Assembly: GCF_003387575.1 (NCBI RefSeq)
Contig: NZ_QUAB01000043.1
Coordinates: 105,832 to 169,831 of the forward strand
DNA: 64,000 nucleotides
From: Microbacterium bovistercoris
GTDB lineage: Bacteria > Actinomycetota > Actinomycetes > Actinomycetales > Microbacteriaceae
Direction: 5' to 3'
Shown: positions 26,286 to 34,536 of the stretch, one piece after another
Layout of the letters: each line of letters begins with the position of its first letter
Position numbering within the stretch: the stretch's first letter is position 1
Made by a program: the position numbers and the translations under genes
The notes under the pieces: model-generated
What the model was told of the DNA's origin: nothing
The model's database searches: none
What the model saw: the letters and a program-made list of their open reading frames with translations, nothing else

Positions 26286-26589
26286 TGGACAATCTTGCGC
26301 TACACGGTACGGATGCGCGAGCGACCAGCATCGTTCCCTGCGGGCGCGACGGCAGTTGTTGACCAGGTCGTAATGTCAGATGCGCGCCCACACCCACAGC
26401 CACAGCGCTGCGGTCCCGGGCCTGGTGAGGCGCCGGTACATTCAGTCGTAGGCTTCTGGGCACCCAGATGTGGCGTGCTCGCGATCGCCGTACGAGTCTG
26501 GATCGGGTGCAGCAGGAGGATGTCCACGTTCAGGTGGCAACCGAGCCGCCGGGCAGGGTGATGTCGGACGGTCTAGATACTCTTGCTGC
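26286..26589. other. Intergenic stretch without recognised gene
   Basis: About 300 bp between the divergent Rx4H-type and HNH genes. Several short open frames exist but none has a ribosome site or plausible protein composition. It presumably holds both promoters; a TAGATACT just before 26590 resembles a -10 box for the HNH gene. Confidence 0.5.
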
Positions 26590-26958
26590 ATGTCCTCTCC
26601 CGGCAAGGCGACGGTCACACGTTTGGGATACCGCGCGTACATTCAGTCGCCGCAGTGGCGTGCAACCCGCGAACGCTACTGGAACAGTAGGCTCCCCCAG
26701 GAATGCTGGGTCTGCGATTCCCCGCGAACGAAGGGCATGCATCTGCATCACCGCACGTACAAAAATCTCGGCAATGAGCGACTCATGGATCTGGTTCCAG
26801 TCTGTCCGTCGTGCCACGACCTCATCCACGCGATCTCCAACAACGAGTACAACGGAAAGAACCTCTGGAAGTCGACAACAGTCGCCCGGCGCCGCAACAA
26901 TCCACGCTTCGGCACCAACGCCGTCAAGGCGCGTGCGCGGCGCGGAACGCCCCGATAA
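26590..26958 (+). CDS. HNH-type zinc-binding protein
   Basis: 122 residues. Two Cys pairs ('CWVCDS' and 'CPSCHDLIH') frame 'MHLHHRTYKNLGNERLMDLV', the beta-beta-alpha-metal core of HNH nucleases with a structural zinc. The N-terminus 'YRAYIQSPQWRATRERYW' is typical of small phage and mobile-element HNH proteins. ATG 26590 is chosen by homology-like start; no Shine-Dalgarno is visible, so the mRNA may be leaderless. Cargo of the transposon, possible DNA endonuclease. Confidence 0.75.
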   Translation: MSSPGKATVTRLGYRAYIQSPQWRATRERYWNSRLPQECWVCDSPRTKGMHLHHRTYKNLGNERLMDLVPVCPSCHDLIHAISNNEYNGKNLWKSTTVARRRNNPRFGTNAVKARARRGTPR

Positions 26959-27226
26959 CCCGGGGATGCCTGAACATCCTCAGGTGACTCCTGCGCAGAA
27001 GAATCTGGTCAGCGAGGCAACAGTTTGGCGTCAGCGCTAAGCCCGGGGGCGGATCCCGGCGCTGAGCTGGGATTGCTGGCGACTGCGGCGTTCATTGCGG
27101 TCGATGCAATGTCAAAGATGACTCTTCGGAGACCGGCTGGCGCCCTCGAGCGGTCCTTGCCGTGACACGCTCCAGACCGTCGGCTGCGGCCGCCGCCGTT
27201 CGCTTCGATGTGATGGCGGCGGGTGC

Positions 27227-28783
27227 TTACGACAAAGCGAGGCGGAAAGAGCCGGGAACCTCCGTGCCAGCCAGCCACTGCGAACGCATCAGCGCCTCCG
27301 AATCGGACATGGTGCAGACGTAGTCGGCCAGGGCGCGGTAGTGCTCCGGGCGGAGTACCTCGTCGTGCGGGAGCTTGTCAGGGTTCGTCGGAAGCTCGAC
27401 CTGATTCAGAGCGAAGATGACGAGAAGTGTTGGCGGGAGCGAATGCTCCTTCGGGTCTGAGCAGATCCAATCAGCGAGGCCATCCATAAGGATCTCAATG
27501 GTGCGCGTCTGAGCGCGTTGCATGGAACCCATCCGCGGGCGAGAGACCAGGTAGTGGCGGGTGATTGACTTCAGCACCTGCATCTGATGCCATGCCTCCG
27601 AAGTCAGGAAGACCGACGGACCGTCCTTGTATGGCGGATGCGCGTCGAGCTCGATGGCCTTGAAGAAGTCGCTGACGAACACGCGGAGCAAGAGACGAAG
27701 GTTCATCCCGTAGTCCTGTGTGTCGGGGTCCTTCAACCGGTTGAGGAAGTTGTCGACGTCGTGCAGCGCGGCGGCATAGTCCCTGTCGTTGAAGTAAGGC
27801 TCGTAGCGGTCACGGTGCTTCGTGGTCGACTTCACAAAGACCGGCGGAGGGGCGAAGGCGTTGCCTTTCGCCGTGAACTTCGCACCGGAGAAGTCTTTGC
27901 TGATGCGCTGCTGGGGAGTGATTCCCGCGTGTCCGAGTGAAGCGTTGATGTCCTGCTTCACGAGCCCTACATCGATGAGGCCGGCGGCCAGGAAGTCTTC
28001 GAGGTCGTGAATCGCATAGGCGACGTCGTCGGCGAGATCCATGATTGATGCTTCGAGGGTCTGACGACCGGGATCTTCTTCGCCTTCCCGTAGGCCGAGC
28101 ACACTCGCCCGAACCTGCGCGAGCCGCTCCGCATCATCTAGATAGGCGCCGAACTTCCGATTGTCCTCGTTGTCGTACGGATGCTTCTTCGCATATGGGT
28201 ACTTCAAAATGGCGGCTAAGGTGACATCGGTGAGATTGAGGCCGAACTCCGTTGTTCCTTTGATGCGATCCAGCCGCGTCACCGTTCGGAACGTCTGAGC
28301 ATTGCCTTCGAACCCGTCCGGCACTTTGTGGCCGGTCAGGTAATTGTCGAGTGCATCCTCGCCGGCGTGACCGAACGGCGGGTGACCGATGTCGTGCGCG
28401 AGACCAGCGGCCTCGCACGCCGCGATGTCGAGGCCGCCGTTCGTGATAACGACGTCGTTCCACTTCTCGTTGTGCGGGAGCGACCGCACGATGTGATCCG
28501 CGATCTCGCGCGCGATCATCGCCACCTTGTGCGTGTGCGAGGAACGACTGTGCATTTGCGCCGAGGCGAGTTCCGGAGACACAACTTGCGTGACCCCGGC
28601 GAGGCGCCGCAGATACTCCGAGTACCCGAGGCGTCCACGATCGCGTTCCGCCGGAGTACGGTAGTCCATCTCCCCGTGCGGTGACTCTTCGCCCCGATTG
28701 TGTCGTTGCTGCTCGCGCGCAGGAACGACCACTGAACCATCAGCGAGCGGTTGCAGGGGCGAGGCGGGACGGACTGCGGTCAC
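27227..28783 (-). CDS. dgt: Deoxyguanosinetriphosphate triphosphohydrolase-like protein
   Basis: 518 residues, HD-domain dNTPase of the Dgt class, converting dGTP (or dNTP) to nucleoside and triphosphate. Metal ligands are visible: H in 'SSHTHKVAMIAREIADHIV', HD in 'AGLAHDIGHPPFGHAGEDAL' and D in 'IMDLADDVAYAIHDLEDFL'. GTG start at 28783, 4 bp after the small upstream gene. Transposon location and association with an unknown partner suggest a phage-defence nucleotide-depletion enzyme, not the housekeeping copy; that is inference. Confidence 0.88.
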   Translation of the reverse strand: MTAVRPASPLQPLADGSVVVPAREQQRHNRGEESPHGEMDYRTPAERDRGRLGYSEYLRRLAGVTQVVSPELASAQMHSRSSHTHKVAMIAREIADHIVRSLPHNEKWNDVVITNGGLDIAACEAAGLAHDIGHPPFGHAGEDALDNYLTGHKVPDGFEGNAQTFRTVTRLDRIKGTTEFGLNLTDVTLAAILKYPYAKKHPYDNEDNRKFGAYLDDAERLAQVRASVLGLREGEEDPGRQTLEASIMDLADDVAYAIHDLEDFLAAGLIDVGLVKQDINASLGHAGITPQQRISKDFSGAKFTAKGNAFAPPPVFVKSTTKHRDRYEPYFNDRDYAAALHDVDNFLNRLKDPDTQDYGMNLRLLLRVFVSDFFKAIELDAHPPYKDGPSVFLTSEAWHQMQVLKSITRHYLVSRPRMGSMQRAQTRTIEILMDGLADWICSDPKEHSLPPTLLVIFALNQVELPTNPDKLPHDEVLRPEHYRALADYVCTMSDSEALMRSQWLAGTEVPGSFRLALS

Positions 28784-28787
28784 CGGC

Positions 28788-29027
28788 TCAGCGTACTAGT
28801 TCAAGAACTCCAGAACGAAGGTCAGCGGTGATTCGGCAGTCGGCGACAGCGGAGTTCACGATGTAGGGAACCTCTGAGAGAGGCAGCCCTGTACGGTTCG
28901 CGACAGACGGGACGGCGTCGCTGAGGGGCATCTTTCCGCCATTGTCTCTGACGACCTCAACGAGCTCCTGAATGAGGTTCCGGAGCTGCTGTGCGCGTGA
29001 TTCTACGGTCGGTGATGCGATGGTCAT
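28788..29027 (-). CDS. Small helical protein upstream of dgt
   Basis: 79 residues, no recognised family. 'ASPTVESRAQQLRNLIQELV' forms an amphipathic helix, and 'GGKMPLSDAVPSVANRTGLP' plus 'SEVPYIVNSAVADCRITADL' looks like a compact winged-helix-like fold. ATG 29027 has GGAGG 7 bases upstream. It precedes dgt by 4 bp, so both are one transcript; a regulator or binding partner of the dGTPase is possible. Confidence 0.65.
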   Translation of the reverse strand: MTIASPTVESRAQQLRNLIQELVEVVRDNGGKMPLSDAVPSVANRTGLPLSEVPYIVNSAVADCRITADLRSGVLELVR

Positions 29028-29119
29028 CAGAATCCCTCCAGACGTGGCGTCGACTATCAGTCTAACGTTTGTGAGCCCCGAACCATACCCTAAGGTGCCC
29101 CCCAATGTCAGCCTTCGGG

Positions 29120-29149
29120 GCGGCGCGGCGCGGCGCGGCGAGGCGAGGC
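29120..29149. repeat. Short GGCGC/GGCGA tandem repeat
   Basis: About six 5-bp units of GGCGC changing to GGCGA between the divergent small gene and the methyltransferase-like gene. Such runs can vary in length by slippage; here it lies about 50-80 bp before the start of the five-gene operon. Confidence 0.6.
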
Positions 29150-29200
29150 ACGACTCGCAGTGTACCGTGAGCGGAGACTGGGTCGAAGGGAGGGCGAACG

Positions 29201-30541
29201 ATGGTCAGCGCGACAGAGCCGATTTCGGTCCACGTGGTTCCTGACGATGCGCACCACCCTACGAGGCCTCCGACGTCGAAGCACTACTCGCGGGCGTACG
29301 CAGCGCTTGTGCGCAGGTACATGGGCGAGCCCGTCGACATCAGCTTTCGTGAGCTGGTCGGCCCCCTTCCTGCCAGCGAGTACACGCATGGGTTGTACCC
29401 CTACCCCGCGAGGCTGCTGCGGCACATTCCCCGCTTCCTGCTGTCCACGGAGGCCGTCGTTGCCGACGTCGACGCAGTGTTTGACCCGTTCGTTGGTTCC
29501 GGAACGGTGCTGCTGGAAGCGCAACTTCGTGGATTCACCTCTATTGGTGTCGAACAGAACCCCGTCGCAGCGCTGGTAAGCCGAGTGAAGGTGGCTCAAG
29601 GTGCATATGAGCATGCGGCAGATGTTCTGGAGGGGGCATTGGTCGCTGCCAAACGCAGCCGACGTCCTGTCGACCCGTCGCCTCTGCTTCGTCGCTGGTA
29701 CTCGGAGGGAGCTATGTCAGCTCTCGGGCGGTTGGCTGCTGTCGCGGCAGAAAGAGACGAGCAGGACCGGGATCTCGTGCAGCTTTGTCTCGCGCTCACA
29801 GCAAGGCGCATGGCTACTACGGACCCTCGTATCCCTGTGCCCGTGAAGAGTGCCCGTAACGCGACAGCGTCCTCCACTGACGTCTGGAGCCAGTGGTCCC
29901 AGGAGAGCGCGTCTATCGTCGCGAAGCTGGGAACTCTGCCGCCCCGGAGACCTGTTGCCGACGTCCGTGCCGGAGACGCCCGGGACCTGACATTGTGGCC
30001 GAGCGCTGAGCAGGCATCTAGAACGCTACTCCTCACGAGCCCTCCGTACGGGGCGGCTCAGAAGTATGTGCGTAGCACCAGCTTGGAGGCGGCATGGTTG
30101 GGCCACGCCCCGAAAGGGAGGACGGTCCACCTCGAGCACAACAGCATCGGACGAGAGCATCTCTCGCCCCAGGACCTGGAGTTGAGCGTGTCGAGTGTGT
30201 CGAGCTCGCGGCTCAGACAGGCATTGACAAGCATCGCGGAGAGAGATGCGCGGAGAGGCGCCATCTACGTGGCTTACTTTGCGGACATGCAACGGATCTT
30301 CATGAACGCGCGGAGCGTGGGTATGAGGAGGATCGCGCTCGTGTCCGGTGACAACCACGTCGCAGGGGGTGCGCTGAGGACAAGTCAGCATCTCGCGGAC
30401 ATCGTTCAGTCCTTGGGATATCGACGTGTTGTGTCCCTGCGTGACCCCATTCGTGGACGGTCGCTTCTGACGTCCCGGAAAAACGGGGCCCCGGCTCCCG
30501 CCGAGTACATCGAGATCTTTGAGATGACCCCGCATGATTGA
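29201..30541 (+). CDS. DNA methyltransferase-fold protein (N4-cytosine/N6-adenine type)
   Basis: 446 residues. 'DPFVGSGTVLLEAQLRGFTS' from D95 is the AdoMet-binding motif I, and 'LLTSPPYG' with T279-S-P-P-Y is catalytic motif IV of amino-methyltransferases acting on DNA. The N-terminal 'EYTHGLYPYPARLLRHIPRF' is typical of the MTase-like genes I associate with PRTase-type conflict operons. GGGAGGG lies 7 bases before ATG 29201. First gene of the operon, overlapping the next by 8 bases. It may mark self DNA or modify another polymer; no restriction nuclease is beside it. Confidence 0.82.
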   Translation: MVSATEPISVHVVPDDAHHPTRPPTSKHYSRAYAALVRRYMGEPVDISFRELVGPLPASEYTHGLYPYPARLLRHIPRFLLSTEAVVADVDAVFDPFVGSGTVLLEAQLRGFTSIGVEQNPVAALVSRVKVAQGAYEHAADVLEGALVAAKRSRRPVDPSPLLRRWYSEGAMSALGRLAAVAAERDEQDRDLVQLCLALTARRMATTDPRIPVPVKSARNATASSTDVWSQWSQESASIVAKLGTLPPRRPVADVRAGDARDLTLWPSAEQASRTLLLTSPPYGAAQKYVRSTSLEAAWLGHAPKGRTVHLEHNSIGREHLSPQDLELSVSSVSSSRLRQALTSIAERDARRGAIYVAYFADMQRIFMNARSVGMRRIALVSGDNHVAGGALRTSQHLADIVQSLGYRRVVSLRDPIRGRSLLTSRKNGAPAPAEYIEIFEMTPHD

Positions 30542-31517
30542 GCTCGGTGGGAAGGACGAGGACGAAGCGTCGATCCGGAAGCGGATCAAATTGCTGTCCG
30601 ACAGCATCTGGGAGGGGAACGGTGGACAGGAGGATGTGAACCGCTGGCTTGAGAACTTCACGGGGAAGACAGACGGTATTCCCGAAGAGGTTGAGCGTCT
30701 GCACGCGGTACACCTGCTCTCACACTTCACGTACTTCGGTCTTCGAGAGTTGCGGGAGCTTCTGAAAGCCCTCTACCGGGACTTGTTCCGCTACGAGGTG
30801 ATCCAGGAACTCCGGGACAAGGCAGGCGGAAGCGCTGATCCCTCTCTACTGCAAGGCGCCTTCGACGATGCCCTTTCCCGGACGCGATTTCTCGGAGTTG
30901 GGAATCCCGCCGAGAGCGGCACCCACCTTCTCTACTATTTCCGACAAGAGAACCGCCTCCGGAAAGAACTCTTCCCGAACCCTTACGAGTTGCTCACCAC
31001 GTCGCGTGAGGATGGAGGATTCCGCATTGCTGACCCTGATGTACAGCGGCTCGTCTTCATCGACGACGTTGTTGGTACTGGGAGGCAAGCGGCGGAACAC
31101 AACGTGGCCTTCATCAACCACCTCCGTGATGCTGCCCAACTCAGTGCGCAGGTTATTGAGGTCTGGTACCTCACCCTATTCGCGGATCCCAGAGGGATGG
31201 CAAAAGTCCGACAGCTCGGCTTTGACCATGCCGCCGCAGTCCACGAACTCAACGCGTCCCAGGTTGCGTTCAGCGAAGAATCGCACGCATACGCTGCGCC
31301 GCCTGAGGGAATCAGCCGCGAAGTCGCTGAAGCCGTCGCAAGACGTTACGGGGGCGATCTCGCCCCCGGCAACTCGATGGGCTACGGCGACGGGGGGCTG
31401 ATGCTGGGCCTACATCACAACGTCCCTGATCACACCTTGCCGATCTTCTGGGTGCAGGAGGCGTTCGTTCCATGGACCCCGATGTTTCGCCGTTACCCGA
31501 AGGAGCCGAACAGCTAG
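30534..31517 (+). CDS. PRTase-CE-type phosphoribosyltransferase-like protein
   Basis: 327 residues. A helical N-terminal part (about 1-110) leads into a type I phosphoribosyltransferase fold: 'RFLGVGNPAESGTHLLYYFR' and the PRPP loop 'LVFIDDVVGTGRQAAEHNV' with acidic pair D177/D178. The C-terminus 'FWVQEAFVPWTPMFRRYP' fits the same family. I recognise this as the PRTase-CE group, predicted from genome context to act in bacterial conflict systems with an ORC/CDC6-like ATPase, perhaps by consuming or attaching nucleotides. The substrate is unknown. Confidence 0.78.
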   Translation: MIELGGKDEDEASIRKRIKLLSDSIWEGNGGQEDVNRWLENFTGKTDGIPEEVERLHAVHLLSHFTYFGLRELRELLKALYRDLFRYEVIQELRDKAGGSADPSLLQGAFDDALSRTRFLGVGNPAESGTHLLYYFRQENRLRKELFPNPYELLTTSREDGGFRIADPDVQRLVFIDDVVGTGRQAAEHNVAFINHLRDAAQLSAQVIEVWYLTLFADPRGMAKVRQLGFDHAAAVHELNASQVAFSEESHAYAAPPEGISREVAEAVARRYGGDLAPGNSMGYGDGGLMLGLHHNVPDHTLPIFWVQEAFVPWTPMFRRYPKEPNS

Positions 31518-33493
31518 TGCGGAGCCCATTCGACGTCACGAAGGCCGTGGACCTGAACGACCCCCAGATCGAGCGGACCTACGTCACCTTCGGTGGCCGG
31601 GACCGATCCATTGTCGACCCTGCCAGCGCGATGCCTCAATTCTTGACGGGGCTTAAGGGCGGCGGGCGCACACACCTCCTGCGTCACTACTCGTACCCGT
31701 TGCAGAAGACGCGGCACGAACGTCCTCTAAGTCAGGTGCAGGCCGACGGATACATCGGGATCTACTTCCGGTGCGGGGGACTCAACGGGAGTCGCTTCCG
31801 GGGGAAGGGGCAGTCTGAGGAGCGGTGGGCGACGACGTTCGCGTACTACATGGATATCTGGATCACAGAGTTGCTCATTGCGACTATCGCCGACGTGAAC
31901 GAGTCCGAGCACTGGCACGACGAGGACGTGTCGAAGGTATACATCGCTGTCGCCCAAGCACTGCAGACTCCCGTATCCGGCATCGGTGAGGTCGCCAGGC
32001 CGTTGACCGCGATCTTGGAGTACCTCACGCAGCTTCGGCGCGAGATCGATTGGGCCGTAAACAACGCCGCGCACACGGGGCGTCTCGATGTACAGGTGAG
32101 ATCGAATCCTGGAGAACTCATCTTTTCGGCCGCGAAGTCGGTTTCCACGCTACCCGGGTTCGAGAACGTGACCATCACGTTCCTCGCCGATGAGTACGAG
32201 AACCTAACCGAGGACCAGCAGGTCTACTTCAATACCCTCATCCGAGAGAAGGAGGCACCCTCAACGTTCCTCGTGGGCGGTCGGAGCTGGGGAATACGGA
32301 CGCACAGGACGCTCAGCGCCGGAGAGGTTAACAAGAAGGGAAGCGAGTACGAGCTCTACCCGATTGACTCCGCATACGCCAGCGACCCGAGTGAGTACCA
32401 GAATTTCTGTCGAGAGCTCATCATGAGGAGACTCACGGCGTTCGATCTCGACGAACAGGAATCCGCGAGCTGGATCTCCAGGCTGTCGTTTGAAGCCGAT
32501 GACCGCTTTCACACCAAGCGGCTTCATCAGCTACTGATTCGCTACGCCGCACTTGAGCGGCCGTACCTGGTTAGTCTGCGCAATGCCGTTAGGAGGGCGA
32601 AGGACTCTGGTGTGGCGTCCGATGTCGTTAACGCCCTGAGTATTCCCGACTATCCCCTCATTGAGAAGCTTGCTCTCTTGCGTTTCTACCAGCTCTGGGC
32701 CGGGGGGCAGGAACCGTCAGCCGAAACCGCGTCGGCAGCGCGCAAGTTCGTAACGCCGTTGCTTGACGGATCTGAGGACCGCGAACTGACCAACTTCTTC
32801 AAGCAGCGCAAGAGCGACGCCATCGCCCAGATCTACTCCGAAGCAGGCAGGCAGACAGCGTACGCCGGCTTCACAGAGCTCGTCAGTCTGTCCGGCTTCC
32901 TTCCTCGCAACCTTCTCATGACCCTGAAGTACGTCTCTCACTGGGCGCAGTTCCATGGAGAGAATGTGTTTCGCGGCTCGGGACCGATATCCGAGCGTGC
33001 GCTCAGCGAGGGCGTTCTTGAAGCCTCCAGTTGGTACCTGTCGGATGCGAAGCCGCTCGGCTCGGAGGGCGAAGAGTGCGAGATCGCCATCCGGCGGCTC
33101 GGACAGTACCTGCGCTCAATCCGATACGCGAACAAGCCGAGCGAGATAGACGTCGCAACGTTCTCCACGAGTATGACCAAGGTTTCACCGGGCGCCCTCG
33201 CCGTTCTCGAGCGTTGTGTGAGCCACGGGCTGCTTATCGAGGTGCGCGGCGGGCGATCGGCCAGAAATCATGGCGCGCGGCATCGGAAGTTTCAACTCCA
33301 TCCGATGCTCACACCTATGTGGGGGCTGAGGCCGGGACGCCGCGGTGACGCGACCCTGGATAGGGCGACTTTCGAAGCGATCTTCAACCCGAAGGTCGAG
33401 GATCTTGCCTTCCAGCAGGTACGGGAGGCCCTCGAAGTCTCGTTGAATGCTCCCTTCCGGATCATTACGGACACCAAGGACCTGCTGTTCTGA
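31472..33493 (+). CDS. ORC/CDC6-like AAA ATPase with C-terminal winged helix
   Basis: 673 residues. P-loop 'TGLKGGGRTHLLRHYSYPLQ' (about 59-78) and Walker B 'ITFLADEYENL' with D240/E241. The Walker A Lys position holds Arg (R66). 'FLVGGRSWGIRTHRTLSAGE' is in the sensor-1 region. A long helical middle follows, and a winged helix lies at about 545-650 ('FSTSMTKVSPGALAVLERCV', 'SHGLLIEVRGGRSARNHGAR'). Two starts are possible: ATG 31472 (AGGAGG upstream, 46-bp overlap with the previous gene) or GTG 31517 (AAGGAG upstream, TAGTG overlap). Probably the sensor or switch that controls the PRTase. Confidence 0.78.
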   Translation: MDPDVSPLPEGAEQLVRSPFDVTKAVDLNDPQIERTYVTFGGRDRSIVDPASAMPQFLTGLKGGGRTHLLRHYSYPLQKTRHERPLSQVQADGYIGIYFRCGGLNGSRFRGKGQSEERWATTFAYYMDIWITELLIATIADVNESEHWHDEDVSKVYIAVAQALQTPVSGIGEVARPLTAILEYLTQLRREIDWAVNNAAHTGRLDVQVRSNPGELIFSAAKSVSTLPGFENVTITFLADEYENLTEDQQVYFNTLIREKEAPSTFLVGGRSWGIRTHRTLSAGEVNKKGSEYELYPIDSAYASDPSEYQNFCRELIMRRLTAFDLDEQESASWISRLSFEADDRFHTKRLHQLLIRYAALERPYLVSLRNAVRRAKDSGVASDVVNALSIPDYPLIEKLALLRFYQLWAGGQEPSAETASAARKFVTPLLDGSEDRELTNFFKQRKSDAIAQIYSEAGRQTAYAGFTELVSLSGFLPRNLLMTLKYVSHWAQFHGENVFRGSGPISERALSEGVLEASSWYLSDAKPLGSEGEECEIAIRRLGQYLRSIRYANKPSEIDVATFSTSMTKVSPGALAVLERCVSHGLLIEVRGGRSARNHGARHRKFQLHPMLTPMWGLRPGRRGDATLDRATFEAIFNPKVEDLAFQQVREALEVSLNAPFRIITDTKDLLF

Positions 33494-34485
33494 TGGACAT
33501 CGAATACGCAGCTTTCAAGCGAAACCGTCTTGATCACGAAGAGGTCCGCACCCGTCACTACGACCTGTACCTCGCGGCTTTGAACGACTCTGCGCGAGTC
33601 CACGCCTTGGCGGATGCGGTGCAGGCATCGAGAAAGGTGTGGCTGGTTCACGACGAGTACGGTTACGTCGCTGATGAACTTCCTGACGGGGAGATCGTTC
33701 ACGCCTCCCGCAGTTCAAGCCCGGCAGAGTCGTGGGCGCAGGTGCTCCACGAACTGAAAGCGTCTGGTTCGCTCCAGGACAAGTCCATCGCCATTGACAT
33801 CACCGGCATGATGCGTCTCCACATCGTCATGTTGCCTTTCGCGTTGAAGACGGCGGGGGTCTCGAAGGTCACGGTCTTCTACTCGGACCCTGATTCGTAC
33901 AAGCTGGGTGAACGGACCACCTTCACGCGAGGCCCGGTGGAAAGGGTGGGTCTGGTCCCCGGCATGGAGGGCGCTCATTCGAACCAGCCGAGCCCTCGCG
34001 ACGCGCTGATCGTAGGAGCGGGATACGACCATAGCCTTGTCACGGCCGTGCTCGAAGACAAGCCGAATGCCGAGCATGTGATTCTGCTCGGTCTCCCCGG
34101 GCTTCAGCCGCACATGTATCAGGAGAGCATGCTCATGCTGGCCAATTCCAGCAACTCCATCCGCTCCTATCGGCCGGGCTCACACATCTTTGCGCCGGCG
34201 AACGATCCGTTCGCCACCGCCCACGAGCTCTCCTCCAAAGTGGACTCACTGGGCGAACTCGACCACCTATACCTCAGTGCCGTCGGAGCGAAACCCCACG
34301 TGCTGGGCTTCGCTTGGTACTACTGGTGTGAGGGAATTGCGCGCAATGCGAGCTTCCTCGTCCCCTTCGCGGAAAGGTACGATCGCGAGACCACGAAAGG
34401 CGTCGCGGCCGTCCATGAGTACATCCTTGAACTCGACTTCGTCCGAGAAGCAGTGCCGCCAGCCCCGGCAGTACTCGGAAGATAG
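33493..34485 (+). CDS. Rossmann-like protein of unknown function in the PRTase operon
   Basis: 330 residues, not assigned to a family. Alternating strands and helices: 'SIAIDITGMMRLHIVMLPFA', 'VSKVTVFYSDPDSYK', 'ALIVGAGYDHSLVTAVLEDK' and 'AEHVILLGLPGLQPHMYQES' suggest two Rossmann-like halves, reminiscent of CARF/SAVED-type nucleotide sensors, though without a diagnostic motif. It starts on the last base of the ATPase gene's stop (TGATG), so expression is coupled. A ligand-sensing role is a guess from fold pattern and position. Confidence 0.7.
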   Translation: MDIEYAAFKRNRLDHEEVRTRHYDLYLAALNDSARVHALADAVQASRKVWLVHDEYGYVADELPDGEIVHASRSSSPAESWAQVLHELKASGSLQDKSIAIDITGMMRLHIVMLPFALKTAGVSKVTVFYSDPDSYKLGERTTFTRGPVERVGLVPGMEGAHSNQPSPRDALIVGAGYDHSLVTAVLEDKPNAEHVILLGLPGLQPHMYQESMLMLANSSNSIRSYRPGSHIFAPANDPFATAHELSSKVDSLGELDHLYLSAVGAKPHVLGFAWYYWCEGIARNASFLVPFAERYDRETTKGVAAVHEYILELDFVREAVPPAPAVLGR

Positions 34486-34536
34486 CCACTTCTTTGGGTG
34501 GCGTGGTCGACGTTCGTTGCACTCTATGTTCGACAC

